From a bacterium (lineage in GTDB: Bacteria; Bacteroidota; Bacteroidia; Flavobacteriales_D; Crocinitomicaceae): DNA of 64,000 nucleotides. The translations under genes and the position numbers were made by a program. The stretch is from the NCBI GenBank assembly GCA_024742305.1, contig JANSYQ010000011.1, positions 40,237 to 104,236 of the forward strand, written 5' to 3'. The notes under the pieces are model-generated. The model did not search any database, was not told the DNA's origin, and saw only the letters and a list, made by a program, of their open reading frames with translations. Below are positions 7,702 through 16,236 of the stretch, piece after piece (position 1 is the stretch's first letter; each line of letters opens with the position of its first letter).

Positions 7702-10056
7702 TTATTTCTTCACGAACGTTTTTGTAAACATTCCTGCTTCTGTCGTCACGTTGATTACGTACATTCCTGATGCGAGGTTAGCCACAGAAACACTGTTCTC
7801 TTTGCTATTCGCAACTGTCATTCCTGACAAATCAACTACCGTGATTGAGGTAACGTCTGAAATTGACTGTACGTTCAATACGTCTGCTGCAGGGTTTGGA
7901 TAAACAACAATTCCGTTTGCCTCTAACTCTTCAATGCTCGCACAATCCTGAACGATCAAATCAGCAGTAGCTGTTCCTGTACATCCCGATTGAGAATCAA
8001 CATACGTGTAAGTAATTGTAACGGTGCCAGCACCTGCTACTGAAGGATCAAACTCTCCGTTTGTTACTCCTGTTCCTGAGTACGTTCCTCCTGCTGGAGA
8101 ACCGCCTGACAAAGTAAAGGCTGCATCTGAATCACATACAGTCGGCTGCGCTGCTAACGTAGTCGCTGGCGCCGGTGTCACGGTAATCTCCACTGAATCT
8201 ACACCTGTACAACCGAACTGATCCGTTCCAGTTACTGTATACGTTGTTGTAGTTGTTGCAGCGAACGCTACACCGTCAGTAACACCGTTATCCCAAGCAT
8301 AGGTATCCGCACCTGAACCTGTCAATGTTACATTTTCTCCTTCACAAACAGCTGTTGCTGTTGCGTTTGCTACTACTGCTGGTGGAGCATTGAATGTAAT
8401 GTCAACCTGCGTTGCAGCACTTTGACATGTAGTTCCTCCTGTAACTGATGCAGTAACATAATATGACGTGCTTCCGGAAGTAATTCCTGGTGTAAACGAG
8501 TTTCCGGTTGAAATAAGCGTTGCCAAACCAGCGTCATCATACCAATCGATAGTTGTGTTTTGAGCAACATACGAGTAAGTTTGAACCGGGAACGGCGTTG
8601 GAGCCCCAGCGTTTGTCGGTTGGTTATCCAATGCGTTGATTCCTGAGAAATCCCATTCACTAATGATGAAGTTTCCTCCGTTTGGAACTGCGTTATCTTT
8701 ACGGTATGCCCAACCATCAAGATATTCCCAAGCTTGACCAGTACCATCAACATTTATATCACCGAAAACGTCAATCACTGCTCCGTTGTGGAACAACTCA
8801 ATCGCATCATCTCCGTTAACGTTTCCAGCTGTACCTCCAACGTAATCAGGGAAGAATCCCAAGAATGCATTGAAGTTAGTAGAGTCAGTTGCCACATGAA
8901 TGTATGTTCCTGCTACTGCTGGTACTGCTGGGAAAGTATACTCTTCTCCGTCAGATCCTCCACCATTGTTGGCAGAACCAAAACCGTAAGCGCTCAAGTC
9001 AGGAATATCGGCAAGTACGTAAAACTCAATCACTTTAGGAAGACCTCCGGGGAGTGTAGCATCCATCACACCTGAAATGATCAATGAATCCACCGCTCCT
9101 GCACCGGAAACCGTTAATGCTGTAGGTGTATCTCCATCACAGTAGTCTAACGTCCCGGAAACAACTGGCGCTGCCGGTGTTTGTGTAATATCAAGTACTA
9201 AAGTGATCACGCTATCACAACCTACCGCGTTAGTTAGTGTTTGCGTGTACGTACCGCTAAAGGTATACGTTGTTCCGTTGATGGAAATTGAATCACACCC
9301 TGATTGATTTATTGTACTTGCTGTAGCGTTATTGATCGTTAAGTTGATCGTAATCGTACTATCACAGCCCTGAGAATTCGGAATTACAGCAGTGTATGAA
9401 CCTGTAGTAGTATATACCATCCCGTCAGGTGCTGTATACGTATCACAAGCTGTTGGTGCAATTGTAGAGGAAGTTGGCGTACATGGTGCTCCACAAGCAA
9501 TCATGTAATGTGTTCCCAAGGAATCAAACATATTCTGAGGGAAGTCGTTCCATTGGTTTTGACTAACGGACCAAACAGATGTTCCGCCTTGAATGTTCGG
9601 TTGACGGATCAAGGTGTTTTCATTCGTAAACCCTGACCCTACTGGCCAGTTGGAACCTGGATCAACACCGATTTCTCCGATTACATCTAGAGTCGTTCCA
9701 GTACTAATCTTTACCAATTCTAAAGCGTCATCACCGTTGTAGAATGTTACGTTACTCGTCGTATCACTAACGGCAAGAATTAAAGGGTCAGCATTTGAAT
9801 TTGCGATTACATAAACATCGCCAGGAGCTAGCGTCCCAGCTAAGTCAAGGGAGTTACCAACTGTGGTAGCTCCATTGAAATACAGGTTAACAGTGTAATC
9901 TGATAGATCAATGGGGTTACTTGTTGGATTGTAAATTTCAAGCGCTTTGTTACTTGATGACCCTTCAATGTATTCTGAAAAGAAGAGGTCGGTACATTGT
10001 GCTTGCGCGCTTCCTGCAAGAAGAACGAAAGCCAAAAGGTGTACGATTTTTTTCAT
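7702..10056 (-). CDS. T9SS-secreted lamin-tail-domain protein
   Basis: A 784-residue secreted protein. Signal peptide MKKIVHLLAFVLLAGSAQAQ is followed by a lamin tail domain (LTD; LFFSEYIEGSSSNKALEIYN), a short Cys-containing linker repeat pair, a second LTD-like region around residues 330-470, and Ig-like/SprB-type repeats. A T9SS type A sorting domain forms the last 70 residues (IVVYPNPAADVLNVQS ... GMYVINVTTEAGMFTKTFVKK). It should cross the outer membrane by the T9SS and be anchored or released at the surface. I chose ATG 10056 because it gives a clean signal peptide and follows a perfect promoter box at 10079-10086; the open frame 14 codons upstream has no signal peptide. LTD proteins are often associated with nucleases or adhesion, but no catalytic domain is seen. 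Confidence 0.85.
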   Translation of the reverse strand: MKKIVHLLAFVLLAGSAQAQCTDLFFSEYIEGSSSNKALEIYNPTSNPIDLSDYTVNLYFNGATTVGNSLDLAGTLAPGDVYVIANSNADPLILAVSDTTSNVTFYNGDDALELVKISTGTTLDVIGEIGVDPGSNWPVGSGFTNENTLIRQPNIQGGTSVWSVSQNQWNDFPQNMFDSLGTHYMIACGAPCTPTSSTIAPTACDTYTAPDGMVYTTTGSYTAVIPNSQGCDSTITINLTINNATASTINQSGCDSISINGTTYTFSGTYTQTLTNAVGCDSVITLVLDITQTPAAPVVSGTLDYCDGDTPTALTVSGAGAVDSLIISGVMDATLPGGLPKVIEFYVLADIPDLSAYGFGSANNGGGSDGEEYTFPAVPAVAGTYIHVATDSTNFNAFLGFFPDYVGGTAGNVNGDDAIELFHNGAVIDVFGDINVDGTGQAWEYLDGWAYRKDNAVPNGGNFIISEWDFSGINALDNQPTNAGAPTPFPVQTYSYVAQNTTIDWYDDAGLATLISTGNSFTPGITSGSTSYYVTASVTGGTTCQSAATQVDITFNAPPAVVANATATAVCEGENVTLTGSGADTYAWDNGVTDGVAFAATTTTTYTVTGTDQFGCTGVDSVEITVTPAPATTLAAQPTVCDSDAAFTLSGGSPAGGTYSGTGVTNGEFDPSVAGAGTVTITYTYVDSQSGCTGTATADLIVQDCASIEELEANGIVVYPNPAADVLNVQSISDVTSITVVDLSGMTVANSKENSVSVANLASGMYVINVTTEAGMFTKTFVKK

Positions 10057-10078
10057 GTTGTGTGTTGATTTTTCACTG

Positions 10079-10086
10079 CAAAGATA
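10079..10086 (-). promoter_or_regulatory. -7 promoter box of the LTD protein gene
   Basis: TATCTTTG on the minus strand, an exact TAnnTTTG match, 22 bases before ATG 10056. This excludes the longer upstream start. Confidence 0.55.
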
Positions 10087-10188
10087 GGGCAGACGCAACC
10101 GTTAAATCAACGTTGAAAACAAAAATTAACACTACGATAAAATAGGCGTAAAGCCGTAAAACTGGGTGGTTCGCGTGTATCCCTCTAC

Positions 10189-11142
10189 TTAATCGTTTAA
10201 TTGCTTTAAGAAGCTTTCAACATTAAGTTTTATACGCCCTTCAATATCGGATGTATCGGCACGCTGAAATTGCTTACCGGTGATCTTTTCATACAACTCG
10301 ATGTATCTTTCGGTCACTATTTCAACAAATGAATCCGGCATTTCAGGCATGCTTTGTCCTTCTAGTCCTTGGAATCCATTTTCTATCAGCCATTGGCGAA
10401 CAAATTCCTTGGAAAGTTGCTTTTGCGGTTCTCCTTTTTCCTGTCGTTCGGCATAACCATCAGCATAGAAATATCGAGAGGAATCCGGGGTATGAATTTC
10501 ATCGATTAGCATGATTTCTCCATCGCGAATTCCAAACTCATACTTTGTATCCACGAGAATTAATCCTTGCTTGGCCGCCATTTCGGTTCCGCGTTGAAAC
10601 AAAGCGCGTGTGTACTCCTCCAACTTTACATAGATATCCTCAGGAACAATTCCTTGGGCAATAATTTCTTCACGAGAAATATCTTCATCGTGTCCCTCCT
10701 CTGCCTTAGTCGCTGGCGTAATAATGGGCTCCGGAAACTTGTCGTTTTCTTTCATTCCTTCCGGCATAGGAACTCCACAAAGAAGTCGTTTTCCTGCTTT
10801 GTATTCTCGTGCAGCGTGCCCCGACATGTAACCACGAATAACCATTTCTACTCGGATGGGTTCACAAGCATACCCAACAGCCACGGATGGATCGGGCATT
10901 CCAATCAACCAGTTTGGTACAATGTCACGCGTCGCCTCTAGAAACATCGTTGCCACTTGGTTCAACACTTGTCCTTTGTGCGGTATTCCTTTGGGCAAAA
11001 TATGATCAAATGCAGAAATACGATCCGATGCTACCATCACCAATAAGCCGTTATCAAGTGTGTAAACGTCTCTTACCTTTCCGTTGTAAACGGCCGTTTG
11101 TCCGGTGAAATTGAAACTGCTATTCGTGTTTGCGTTGCCCAT
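10189..11142 (-). CDS. purC: Phosphoribosylaminoimidazole-succinocarboxamide synthase
   Basis: A 317-residue SAICAR synthetase that joins CAIR and aspartate using ATP in purine synthesis (cytosol). Both family signatures are visible: GKVRDVY at residues 21-27, and [11 protein letters not shown] near residue 193. The length matches the longer form found in Bacteroidota and eukaryotes rather than the 240-residue enterobacterial form. It appears to be a single-gene transcript: a perfect TAnnTTTG box (TACTTTTG) lies at 11159-11166 on the minus strand, 16 bases before ATG 11142. Confidence 0.95.
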   Translation of the reverse strand: MGNANTNSSFNFTGQTAVYNGKVRDVYTLDNGLLVMVASDRISAFDHILPKGIPHKGQVLNQVATMFLEATRDIVPNWLIGMPDPSVAVGYACEPIRVEMVIRGYMSGHAAREYKAGKRLLCGVPMPEGMKENDKFPEPIITPATKAEEGHDEDISREEIIAQGIVPEDIYVKLEEYTRALFQRGTEMAAKQGLILVDTKYEFGIRDGEIMLIDEIHTPDSSRYFYADGYAERQEKGEPQKQLSKEFVRQWLIENGFQGLEGQSMPEMPDSFVEIVTERYIELYEKITGKQFQRADTSDIEGRIKLNVESFLKQLND

Positions 11143-11158
11143 GAGAAAAAAGTTTCGG

Positions 11159-11166
11159 CAAAAGTA
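11159..11166 (-). promoter_or_regulatory. -7 promoter box of purC
   Basis: TACTTTTG on the minus strand matches TAnnTTTG exactly and would give a leader of about 10 bases. Confidence 0.5.
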
Positions 11167-11224
11167 GAAAATCAGTCGCTTATGTTGCGCTGAAACGGTT
11201 CAGAAGTTATGAGGAAATATTAAC

Positions 11225-11288
11225 AGGTGGTGATTGGTGAGAAGTGAAAAAGAGAACCTTCAGAAGTAGGAGGTGAAAAGTCAGAGGT
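11225..11288. repeat. Heptamer-phased tract, locus 2
   Basis: The purine-rich spacer between purC and the lipoprotein gene divides into units AGGTGGT, GATTGGT, GAGAAGT, GAAAAAG, AGAACCTT (8 bp), CAGAAGT, AGGAGGT, GAAAAGT, CAGAGGT. The units mostly end in GT and keep a 7-bp period. The sequence is unlike locus 1, but the period is the same. Confidence 0.65.
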
Positions 11289-11334
11289 TACTTATCTTGA
11301 ACTTTTTACGTACCTTTTGGTCAGGCTCTGAAAA

Positions 11335-12147
11335 ATGCATAAGACTTTTTACCTTATATTTCTGAATATAAACCTTTTCCTTACCGCTTGCGGCGAAAAT
11401 GTTGAGAAAACGACCAATCCGAATCATCCAAGTCTGAATAAGATACAACTCAACACAGAGGATCGAAAACGAATTTATTCAGAACGTATTGACGGACCTG
11501 CCAATATCAGATCCTCGCCAAATGGACCCGTTCTATTTTCATTAAATGAGGATGTAGTGATAGATGTAGGCTTGGAAATAGACGGCTGGTACAATGTCTT
11601 GTATTATGCCGATCTCAAATATCAAGAGTTTGGATTGGATTCTATTGAAGTAGGGCGGCCAATAATTAATGGTACCGATACAGTAGGAATTATCAAAGCG
11701 TCACATTCCATTTCTACCGGGCAAGCAGGAAAGTCAACTTGGGCCATTCTTTATGGCTTCACCCATAAAAACAACATTAAACCAGAGTCTATAATTGAAA
11801 ACCAAATTAACAAGAAGATTCAAACAAAGGATTGGTCATTTGATAATTGGAATGAAATTATCACTCTATTTGACTTAGAATTATTCGCTATTTCTGACGA
11901 CGAAATTTCGACCTATTCCAAAAATGAATCTACCGCTATTGATTTTTCCCCAGGACTACGAATTCTGCTCATTTTTGATAAAGATCAACTTGTTGGCATC
12001 ATACATTCAAGGAAGATTAACAATGAAGGCATGTCAATGCATTCTGTAATCCGCGGATTGAAAGTTTCATTCGTTGAAGAATATCCTAAGAAAAAACAGC
12101 ACGACTTTCTTGAACGCTTTGAACGGTGCATGATTGGCGCAGATTGA
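11335..12147 (+). CDS. Hypothetical lipoprotein with SH3-like segment
   Basis: A 270-residue protein starting with a lipoprotein signal peptide; the lipobox LTAC puts the acylated Cys at residue 19. Residues about 55-95 (GPANIRSSPNGPVLFSLNED ... GWYNVLYY) match the bacterial SH3 pattern (ANIRSSPxGxV), which usually binds cell wall peptides. The remaining 170 residues are not recognised. Codon use is more AT-rich than its neighbours. It converges with the small membrane gene at 12171 with only 23 bases between. Role unknown; a periplasmic-facing envelope lipoprotein is the safe description. Confidence 0.7.
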   Translation: MHKTFYLIFLNINLFLTACGENVEKTTNPNHPSLNKIQLNTEDRKRIYSERIDGPANIRSSPNGPVLFSLNEDVVIDVGLEIDGWYNVLYYADLKYQEFGLDSIEVGRPIINGTDTVGIIKASHSISTGQAGKSTWAILYGFTHKNNIKPESIIENQINKKIQTKDWSFDNWNEIITLFDLELFAISDDEISTYSKNESTAIDFSPGLRILLIFDKDQLVGIIHSRKINNEGMSMHSVIRGLKVSFVEEYPKKKQHDFLERFERCMIGAD

Positions 12148-12170
12148 CGCGCAATTAATAGCCTCGGTTA

Positions 12171-12422
12171 CTACTTATTATTCGCCTTTGCTTTTTTCAG
12201 AACAAACCTTCCTGAGAATCCAAGAACAGCAATAATTACAAAAGCACAAATGGACCATAAACCAAATCCCATAAACTGAGATACAGTCAGAATTACTCCC
12301 GTCACACCAACAATCCACGCTGCGTAAGTCAGAGACTTTTTCGCGTTTCGCCGTTCCTGATAGTCCATGAAAACAATGAGTAAAAGAAACAATGCCAAAA
12401 AGATCAATCCGAAGTGTATCAT
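12171..12422 (-). CDS. Small membrane protein behind phoH
   Basis: An 83-residue protein with three predicted TM segments (about residues 3-19, 31-48, 53-72) and a basic tail (KKAKANNK). The start ATG overlaps the TGA of phoH by four bases (ATGA), so it is translationally coupled to phoH. Not recognised as a named family; a real gene is supported by the coupling and membrane pattern. Confidence 0.65.
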   Translation of the reverse strand: MIHFGLIFLALFLLLIVFMDYQERRNAKKSLTYAAWIVGVTGVILTVSQFMGFGLWSICAFVIIAVLGFSGRFVLKKAKANNK

Positions 12423-13396
12423 TTTTTCTCTGAGTTATTTTCGTTCTTCTGCTTCTCTTCGAGTTCTTCCATGGCAACGATCATCTTTTTTACAAGTGAA
12501 TGTCGCATCACATCTGATTGTCCCATACGAATGATACCAACGCCTTCGACCTCTTTCAAAGCGTCGAGTGCAAATGCCAATCCCGACTTTTGCTTGCGTG
12601 GCAAATCTACTTGAGACATATCTCCCGTTACGATGAACTTTGCCGATCGTCCCATTCGTGTCAAGAACATTTTCATTTGCATCGTCGTTGTGTTCTGAGC
12701 TTCATCTAGAATTACAAATGCTTTATCCAAGGTGCGCCCGCGCATGAAGGCCAAAGGAGCAATTTCAATGATGCCAAATTCGATCATATCCGCCAACTTC
12801 TCTGCTGGAATCATGTCCCGAAGAGCATCGTACAAAGGCATTAAGTACGGATCGAGCTTTTCCTTCAAATCTCCGGGCAAAAAACCAAGATTCTCACCTG
12901 CCTCTACTGCTGGACGCGTCAGAATAATTCGTTTGACTTCCTTCGCTTTGAGGGCGCGAACAGCCATAGCCACAGCTGTGTACGTTTTCCCAGTTCCTGC
13001 TGGTCCGACGGCAAAAACCATATCATTTTTATTGACCAAATCCACCAACTTTCGTTGATTGACGGTTTGCGCCTTGATTTTCGCGCCGTGACTTCCGTGG
13101 ACCAAAATCTCCGATCCATTTTCTCCAGCGACCAAAGACGATCCCTCCGCCATCATCAGGTTGTCAATATGATTTTCTGTGAGCTCGTTGTACTTGTGGA
13201 AGTGCGGTTGAATCAAGTCCATTTTCTGCTCGAAAACAGTCATGACTTCCTCCTCTCCGGCAACGGTTAAAATGTTACCGCGCGCCACAATTTTCAGTTT
13301 TGGGAAAAAGCTCTTAATGTGCTTTAATTTCTTATTGTTCACCCCAAACAATTCCGCTGGGTTGATCCCCTTAATTTCAATCTTCTTTTCTAACAA
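12419..13396 (-). CDS. PhoH family ATPase
   Basis: A 325-residue PhoH-like protein. Residues 1-75 form a KH-like RNA-binding region. The ATPase domain follows, with Walker A GPAGTGKT at 131-138 and a Walker B region (VILDEAQNTT) near 230. PhoH proteins are linked to RNA metabolism and often sit near YbeY; no ybeY is present here. The reading frame has no ATG before residue 52; TTG at 13396 gives the usual N-terminus (LEKKIEIKGINP) and follows a perfect promoter box at 13439-13446. It is coupled to the small membrane gene downstream. Confidence 0.9.
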   Translation of the reverse strand: MLEKKIEIKGINPAELFGVNNKKLKHIKSFFPKLKIVARGNILTVAGEEEVMTVFEQKMDLIQPHFHKYNELTENHIDNLMMAEGSSLVAGENGSEILVHGSHGAKIKAQTVNQRKLVDLVNKNDMVFAVGPAGTGKTYTAVAMAVRALKAKEVKRIILTRPAVEAGENLGFLPGDLKEKLDPYLMPLYDALRDMIPAEKLADMIEFGIIEIAPLAFMRGRTLDKAFVILDEAQNTTTMQMKMFLTRMGRSAKFIVTGDMSQVDLPRKQKSGLAFALDALKEVEGVGIIRMGQSDVMRHSLVKKMIVAMEELEEKQKNENNSEKK

Positions 13397-13438
13397 TCGA
13401 ATATTTTATTTTTACCTTTACTCGCAATTAACGAACTC

Positions 13439-13446
13439 CAAATTTA
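13439..13446 (-). promoter_or_regulatory. -7 promoter box of phoH
   Basis: TAAATTTG on the minus strand matches TAnnTTTG exactly and lies 42 bases before the TTG start. Confidence 0.5.
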
Positions 13447-13482
13447 GGAAATAATTCGGCGCTAATACAGCACTACGAGCGA

Positions 13483-14340
13483 ATGCAGATTCTTACCTTG
13501 ACATCGGATATGGGATTGGATGATCACTACGTGGCATCGCTGAAAGGAAAAGTTCTGAGCGAGGTAGCTTCTGTTCAAATTGTAGATATTACCCACCAAG
13601 TAAAGCCCTTTGATGTTTCCGAGGCCTCTTTCCACTTGATGTCGTGCTACAAAGACTTCCCAAAAGGTACCATTCACGTGATTGGCGTAGACAGTGAGCC
13701 TATTGTCAATTTTGGCGGTACAGACGGTAGTTTCCCAACAATTATGGAATTCGAAGGACAATACTTTATTTGCAACGATAACGGATTTTACGGGGCATTT
13801 TTACAAGAAAATCGACCGGAAGCTATGTGGCGGATTGAATCTTTCATGAAAGATCCGTCGAGTTTTAAATTCCCAACGAAAAATATTCTCGTTAAAGCTG
13901 CTATTGATATCCTGCAAGGCAAAAAGCCATCTGAGCTCGGAGTTCCTGCTACAGGATACAAAAGTGCCTTGGCGCTTATGGCGGTTTCTGAGACGAACTT
14001 AATTAAGGGGCACGTCATTCACGTGGATAGCTACGGAAACGCTATTACCAATGTTCATCAAACTTTGTTCGAACGATTTGGAAAAGACACTCCGTTCATC
14101 CTGTATTTCAAACGAAAGGACTACTACATTGATCGGATTTCGAATACGTATAACGAAGTGGCACAAGGCGAAAAAGTGGCCACGTTCAACGAAAACGGAT
14201 TTCTCGAAATTGCCATTAATCGTGGGGCCAACGCAAGCTCCGGAGGTGCCGAACAACTCTTTGGCTTGCACAAAAACGACGTAATCCGAATTGAGTTCAC
14301 ACCGCAAGGCTCACGAGAAACCTTAGAATCCTTGTTTTAA
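13483..14340 (+). CDS. SAM hydrolase (SAM hydroxide adenosyltransferase, DUF62)
   Basis: A 285-residue member of the DUF62/fluorinase-chlorinase superfamily. Non-halogenating members hydrolyse S-adenosylmethionine to adenosine and methionine using activated water. The N-terminal signature LTSDMGLDDHYVASLKG supplies the ribose-binding Asp, and VDITHQVKPFDV supplies the conserved His region. The C-terminal beta-barrel domain is intact. Length is as expected. The stop TAA overlaps the next ATG (TAATG), so it is coupled to a small monooxygenase-fold protein. No halide-site loop diagnostic of fluorinase was identified, so hydrolase is the better call. Confidence 0.88.
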   Translation: MQILTLTSDMGLDDHYVASLKGKVLSEVASVQIVDITHQVKPFDVSEASFHLMSCYKDFPKGTIHVIGVDSEPIVNFGGTDGSFPTIMEFEGQYFICNDNGFYGAFLQENRPEAMWRIESFMKDPSSFKFPTKNILVKAAIDILQGKKPSELGVPATGYKSALALMAVSETNLIKGHVIHVDSYGNAITNVHQTLFERFGKDTPFILYFKRKDYYIDRISNTYNEVAQGEKVATFNENGFLEIAINRGANASSGGAEQLFGLHKNDVIRIEFTPQGSRETLESLF

Positions 14341-14651
14341 TGATTACGCGCATCGTAAAATTGGAATTTCAGGAGGAACGCACCCAAGACTTCCTCGACT
14401 TTTTCGATACCATAAAGCATATTGTGAACGAATTTCCCGGTTGCTACGGAATGAAATTATATCAGGATATCGATCGACCGAATATCGTGATGACCTACAG
14501 CCATTGGGATAGCGAAACATCGTTAAACAAGTACCGTGACTCAGAGCAATTCGGGAAAATTTGGCCGAGAATTAAACCTTGGTTTAAGGAAAAACCTCAG
14601 GCCTGGAGTGTCGCAGCGTATTTTGATGGGTTTCAGCAAGAGAAACACTAG
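14340..14651 (+). CDS. Antibiotic biosynthesis monooxygenase (ABM) fold protein
   Basis: A 103-residue dimeric ferredoxin-like (ABM/YgiN-type) protein: ITRIVKLEFQEERTQDFLDFF at the N-terminus, then FPGCYGMKLYQDIDRPNIVMTYSHWDSETSLNKYRDS, the usual beta-strand/helix order. Members oxidise quinols or haem, or have unknown substrates. It is translationally coupled to the SAM hydrolase with a one-base overlap. Substrate cannot be inferred from sequence. Confidence 0.8.
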   Translation: MITRIVKLEFQEERTQDFLDFFDTIKHIVNEFPGCYGMKLYQDIDRPNIVMTYSHWDSETSLNKYRDSEQFGKIWPRIKPWFKEKPQAWSVAAYFDGFQQEKH

Positions 14652-14679
14652 AAAGTAAGACACTAGACGCTAGACTATT
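14651..14679. repeat. Heptamer-phased tract, locus 3
   Basis: Beginning at the last base of the upstream stop codon: GAAAGTAA (8 bp), GACACTA, GACGCTA, GACTATT. Another short periodic tract, immediately upstream of members of the palindromic repeat family. Confidence 0.6.
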
Positions 14680-14688
14680 CAAAACCGA

Positions 14689-14772
14689 CATCGAGGCTTG
14701 CTTCGCTGAAGCTTCTACTTCATAACTAGCATTGCGGCTAAGGAGCTGCGCGAAGGCAATGCCTGTGGAGAT
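14689..14772. repeat. Dispersed palindromic repeat, two partial copies
   Basis: CATCGAGGCTTGCTTCGCTG at 14689-14708 and the stretch from GCATTGCGG to GTGGAGATG at 14729-14772 align with opposite halves of the roughly 50-bp element seen at 20472-20522 and 36483-36532. They fill the space between convergent genes and could fold (GCATTGC with GCAATGC). Confidence 0.6.
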
Positions 14773-14807
14773 GGAAGTGCACTTGGACAAGCTCAGCGTA
14801 CTCCCAG

Positions 14808-15296
14808 TTAATCCTCAATCACCACCTTAAACGTAAACCGATTCTGTAAGGTATAGCTATAAACAACCGAAATGGCGGTAACTAAAATTTTCGCGAGCGT
14901 TGCCCAAAAGTCAAGAACGTCCACGAAGAGTTTCATCAAAAGGTAATTGAGCAAAATGGCGCCGGCAACTACCAGTGCGTAGCGGTACAATTGAATTCGG
15001 CCACGCAAGTTGGATTCTCCAAAAGCAATGTATTTGTTTAACAGAAACCCCGTAAGAAAGGTGATTGGAAATACAATGAATAGAGCTGCAATGTGCGGAC
15101 TTACGACCAAGAAGCCGAGATCCAAATTTTCTTGATGCAGAACGTAATTATAGAAAATGTAATACAGAAAGATGTCCAAAATCAAATTACCTCCTCCGCA
15201 AACCGCGTAGCGATAGGTTTTCAAAGGCATCCAGCGTTTGAATAAGGGATAAAAAATATCCACCAATGCCGTAATAATCTTTTGTAGTGCTCGCAT
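14808..15296 (-). CDS. GtrA family membrane protein
   Basis: A 162-residue GtrA-like protein with four predicted TM segments (about residues 32-55, 62-85, 100-120, 128-148). GtrA family members are thought to help flip or transfer polyprenyl-linked sugars across the inner membrane for surface polysaccharide modification. The sequence YRYAVCGGGNLILDIFLYYI near the N-terminus and the LQNRFTFK motif near the C-terminus are typical. No glycosyltransferase is adjacent, so its partner is unknown. Confidence 0.85.
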   Translation of the reverse strand: MRALQKIITALVDIFYPLFKRWMPLKTYRYAVCGGGNLILDIFLYYIFYNYVLHQENLDLGFLVVSPHIAALFIVFPITFLTGFLLNKYIAFGESNLRGRIQLYRYALVVAGAILLNYLLMKLFVDVLDFWATLAKILVTAISVVYSYTLQNRFTFKVVIED

Positions 15297-15471
15297 CTTT
15301 TTGGTTTGCCTGTCTCAGGCTTCGAAGCGGCAAATCTACACAATTCGCATAAAAAGCGTATCTCTCTTATTCAAATGCGTTATTAGCTACGACAGAGGAA
15401 TTCACAATTTCGAATGAATAAATGATTAACACACTTTACCATTTGCGGACCCATCATCTCGAAGGAAACCT

Positions 15472-15479
15472 TATTTTTG
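15472..15479 (+). promoter_or_regulatory. -7 promoter box of the gldF operon
   Basis: TATTTTTG matches TAnnTTTG exactly, 23 bases before the gldF ATG. A TTTG at 15442-15445 could be the -33 element, but the spacing (26 bases) is longer than usual. Confidence 0.5.
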
Positions 15480-15502
15480 ACATGATAAAATCAACGCTTT
15501 AG

Positions 15503-16234
15503 ATGAGAGCACTGTACTTCAAGGAAATTCGTAGCTTTCTCGGTTCTATTACCGGATATATATTCATCTTCATTTTCCAGATTGTTTCTGGATACATGCT
15601 TTGGGTGGATAGCGGTAGTTTCAACCTTTTGGAAGGTGCCGAGGCAGATTTAATTCCATTTTTTAATTTGGCACCATGGGTCTTTTTGATTCTGATTCCG
15701 GCAATAACCATGCGATCGTTTGCCGAGGAAAGGAGAACGGGAACCATTGAACTCTTGTTCACGCGTCCCATTTCTGATTTAAAAATTGTTTTGGCGAAGT
15801 ATTTTGCCAGTGTTTCCTTGCTCATCATCACTTTGCTACCAACTTTGGTGTATTACATCACGATGCATTACATCGGAGATCCGGTGGGAATAATGGATGA
15901 CGGATCGGCAATTGCCTCCTATTTCGCCTTGATTTTACTTGGTTCAGCGTTTATTTCCATGGGGATTTTCGCTTCTACACTTACGAGTAGTCAAATTGTC
16001 TCCCTGATATTAGGCGTATTCTTTTGTTCTCTACTCTATCTCGGGTTCTACCTAGTAGGAAACTACAACTTGATAGGAAATTTGGATAGCTCATTTCAAT
16101 ATTTGGGCATGTACAGTCATTACATAGATATGATGGAAGGCGCTTTGAACACCAAAGACATCGTCTACTTTTTGACTCTTAATGTATTGTTCATCTTCGG
16201 TGCGCTTACCGTGATTAAATCCTTTAAGAAATAA
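15503..16234 (+). CDS. gldF: Gliding motility ABC transporter permease GldF
   Basis: A 243-residue ABC-2 type permease with six predicted TM segments. In Flavobacterium johnsoniae GldA, GldF and GldG form an ABC transporter linked to gliding. The N-terminus (FKEIRSFLGSITGYIFIFIF) and the AEERRTGTIELLFTRPIS motif near residue 75 are characteristic. It is followed two bases later by gldG. The ATPase gldA is not adjacent, which is common in this phylum. Confidence 0.93.
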   Translation: MRALYFKEIRSFLGSITGYIFIFIFQIVSGYMLWVDSGSFNLLEGAEADLIPFFNLAPWVFLILIPAITMRSFAEERRTGTIELLFTRPISDLKIVLAKYFASVSLLIITLLPTLVYYITMHYIGDPVGIMDDGSAIASYFALILLGSAFISMGIFASTLTSSQIVSLILGVFFCSLLYLGFYLVGNYNLIGNLDSSFQYLGMYSHYIDMMEGALNTKDIVYFLTLNVLFIFGALTVIKSFKK

Positions 16235-16236
16235 TT

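Noticed and set aside
12178..12477. 99-residue minus-strand frame overlapping the small membrane gene
   Set aside because: Different frame from the coupled 83-residue membrane protein, which has the ATGA overlap and TM pattern.
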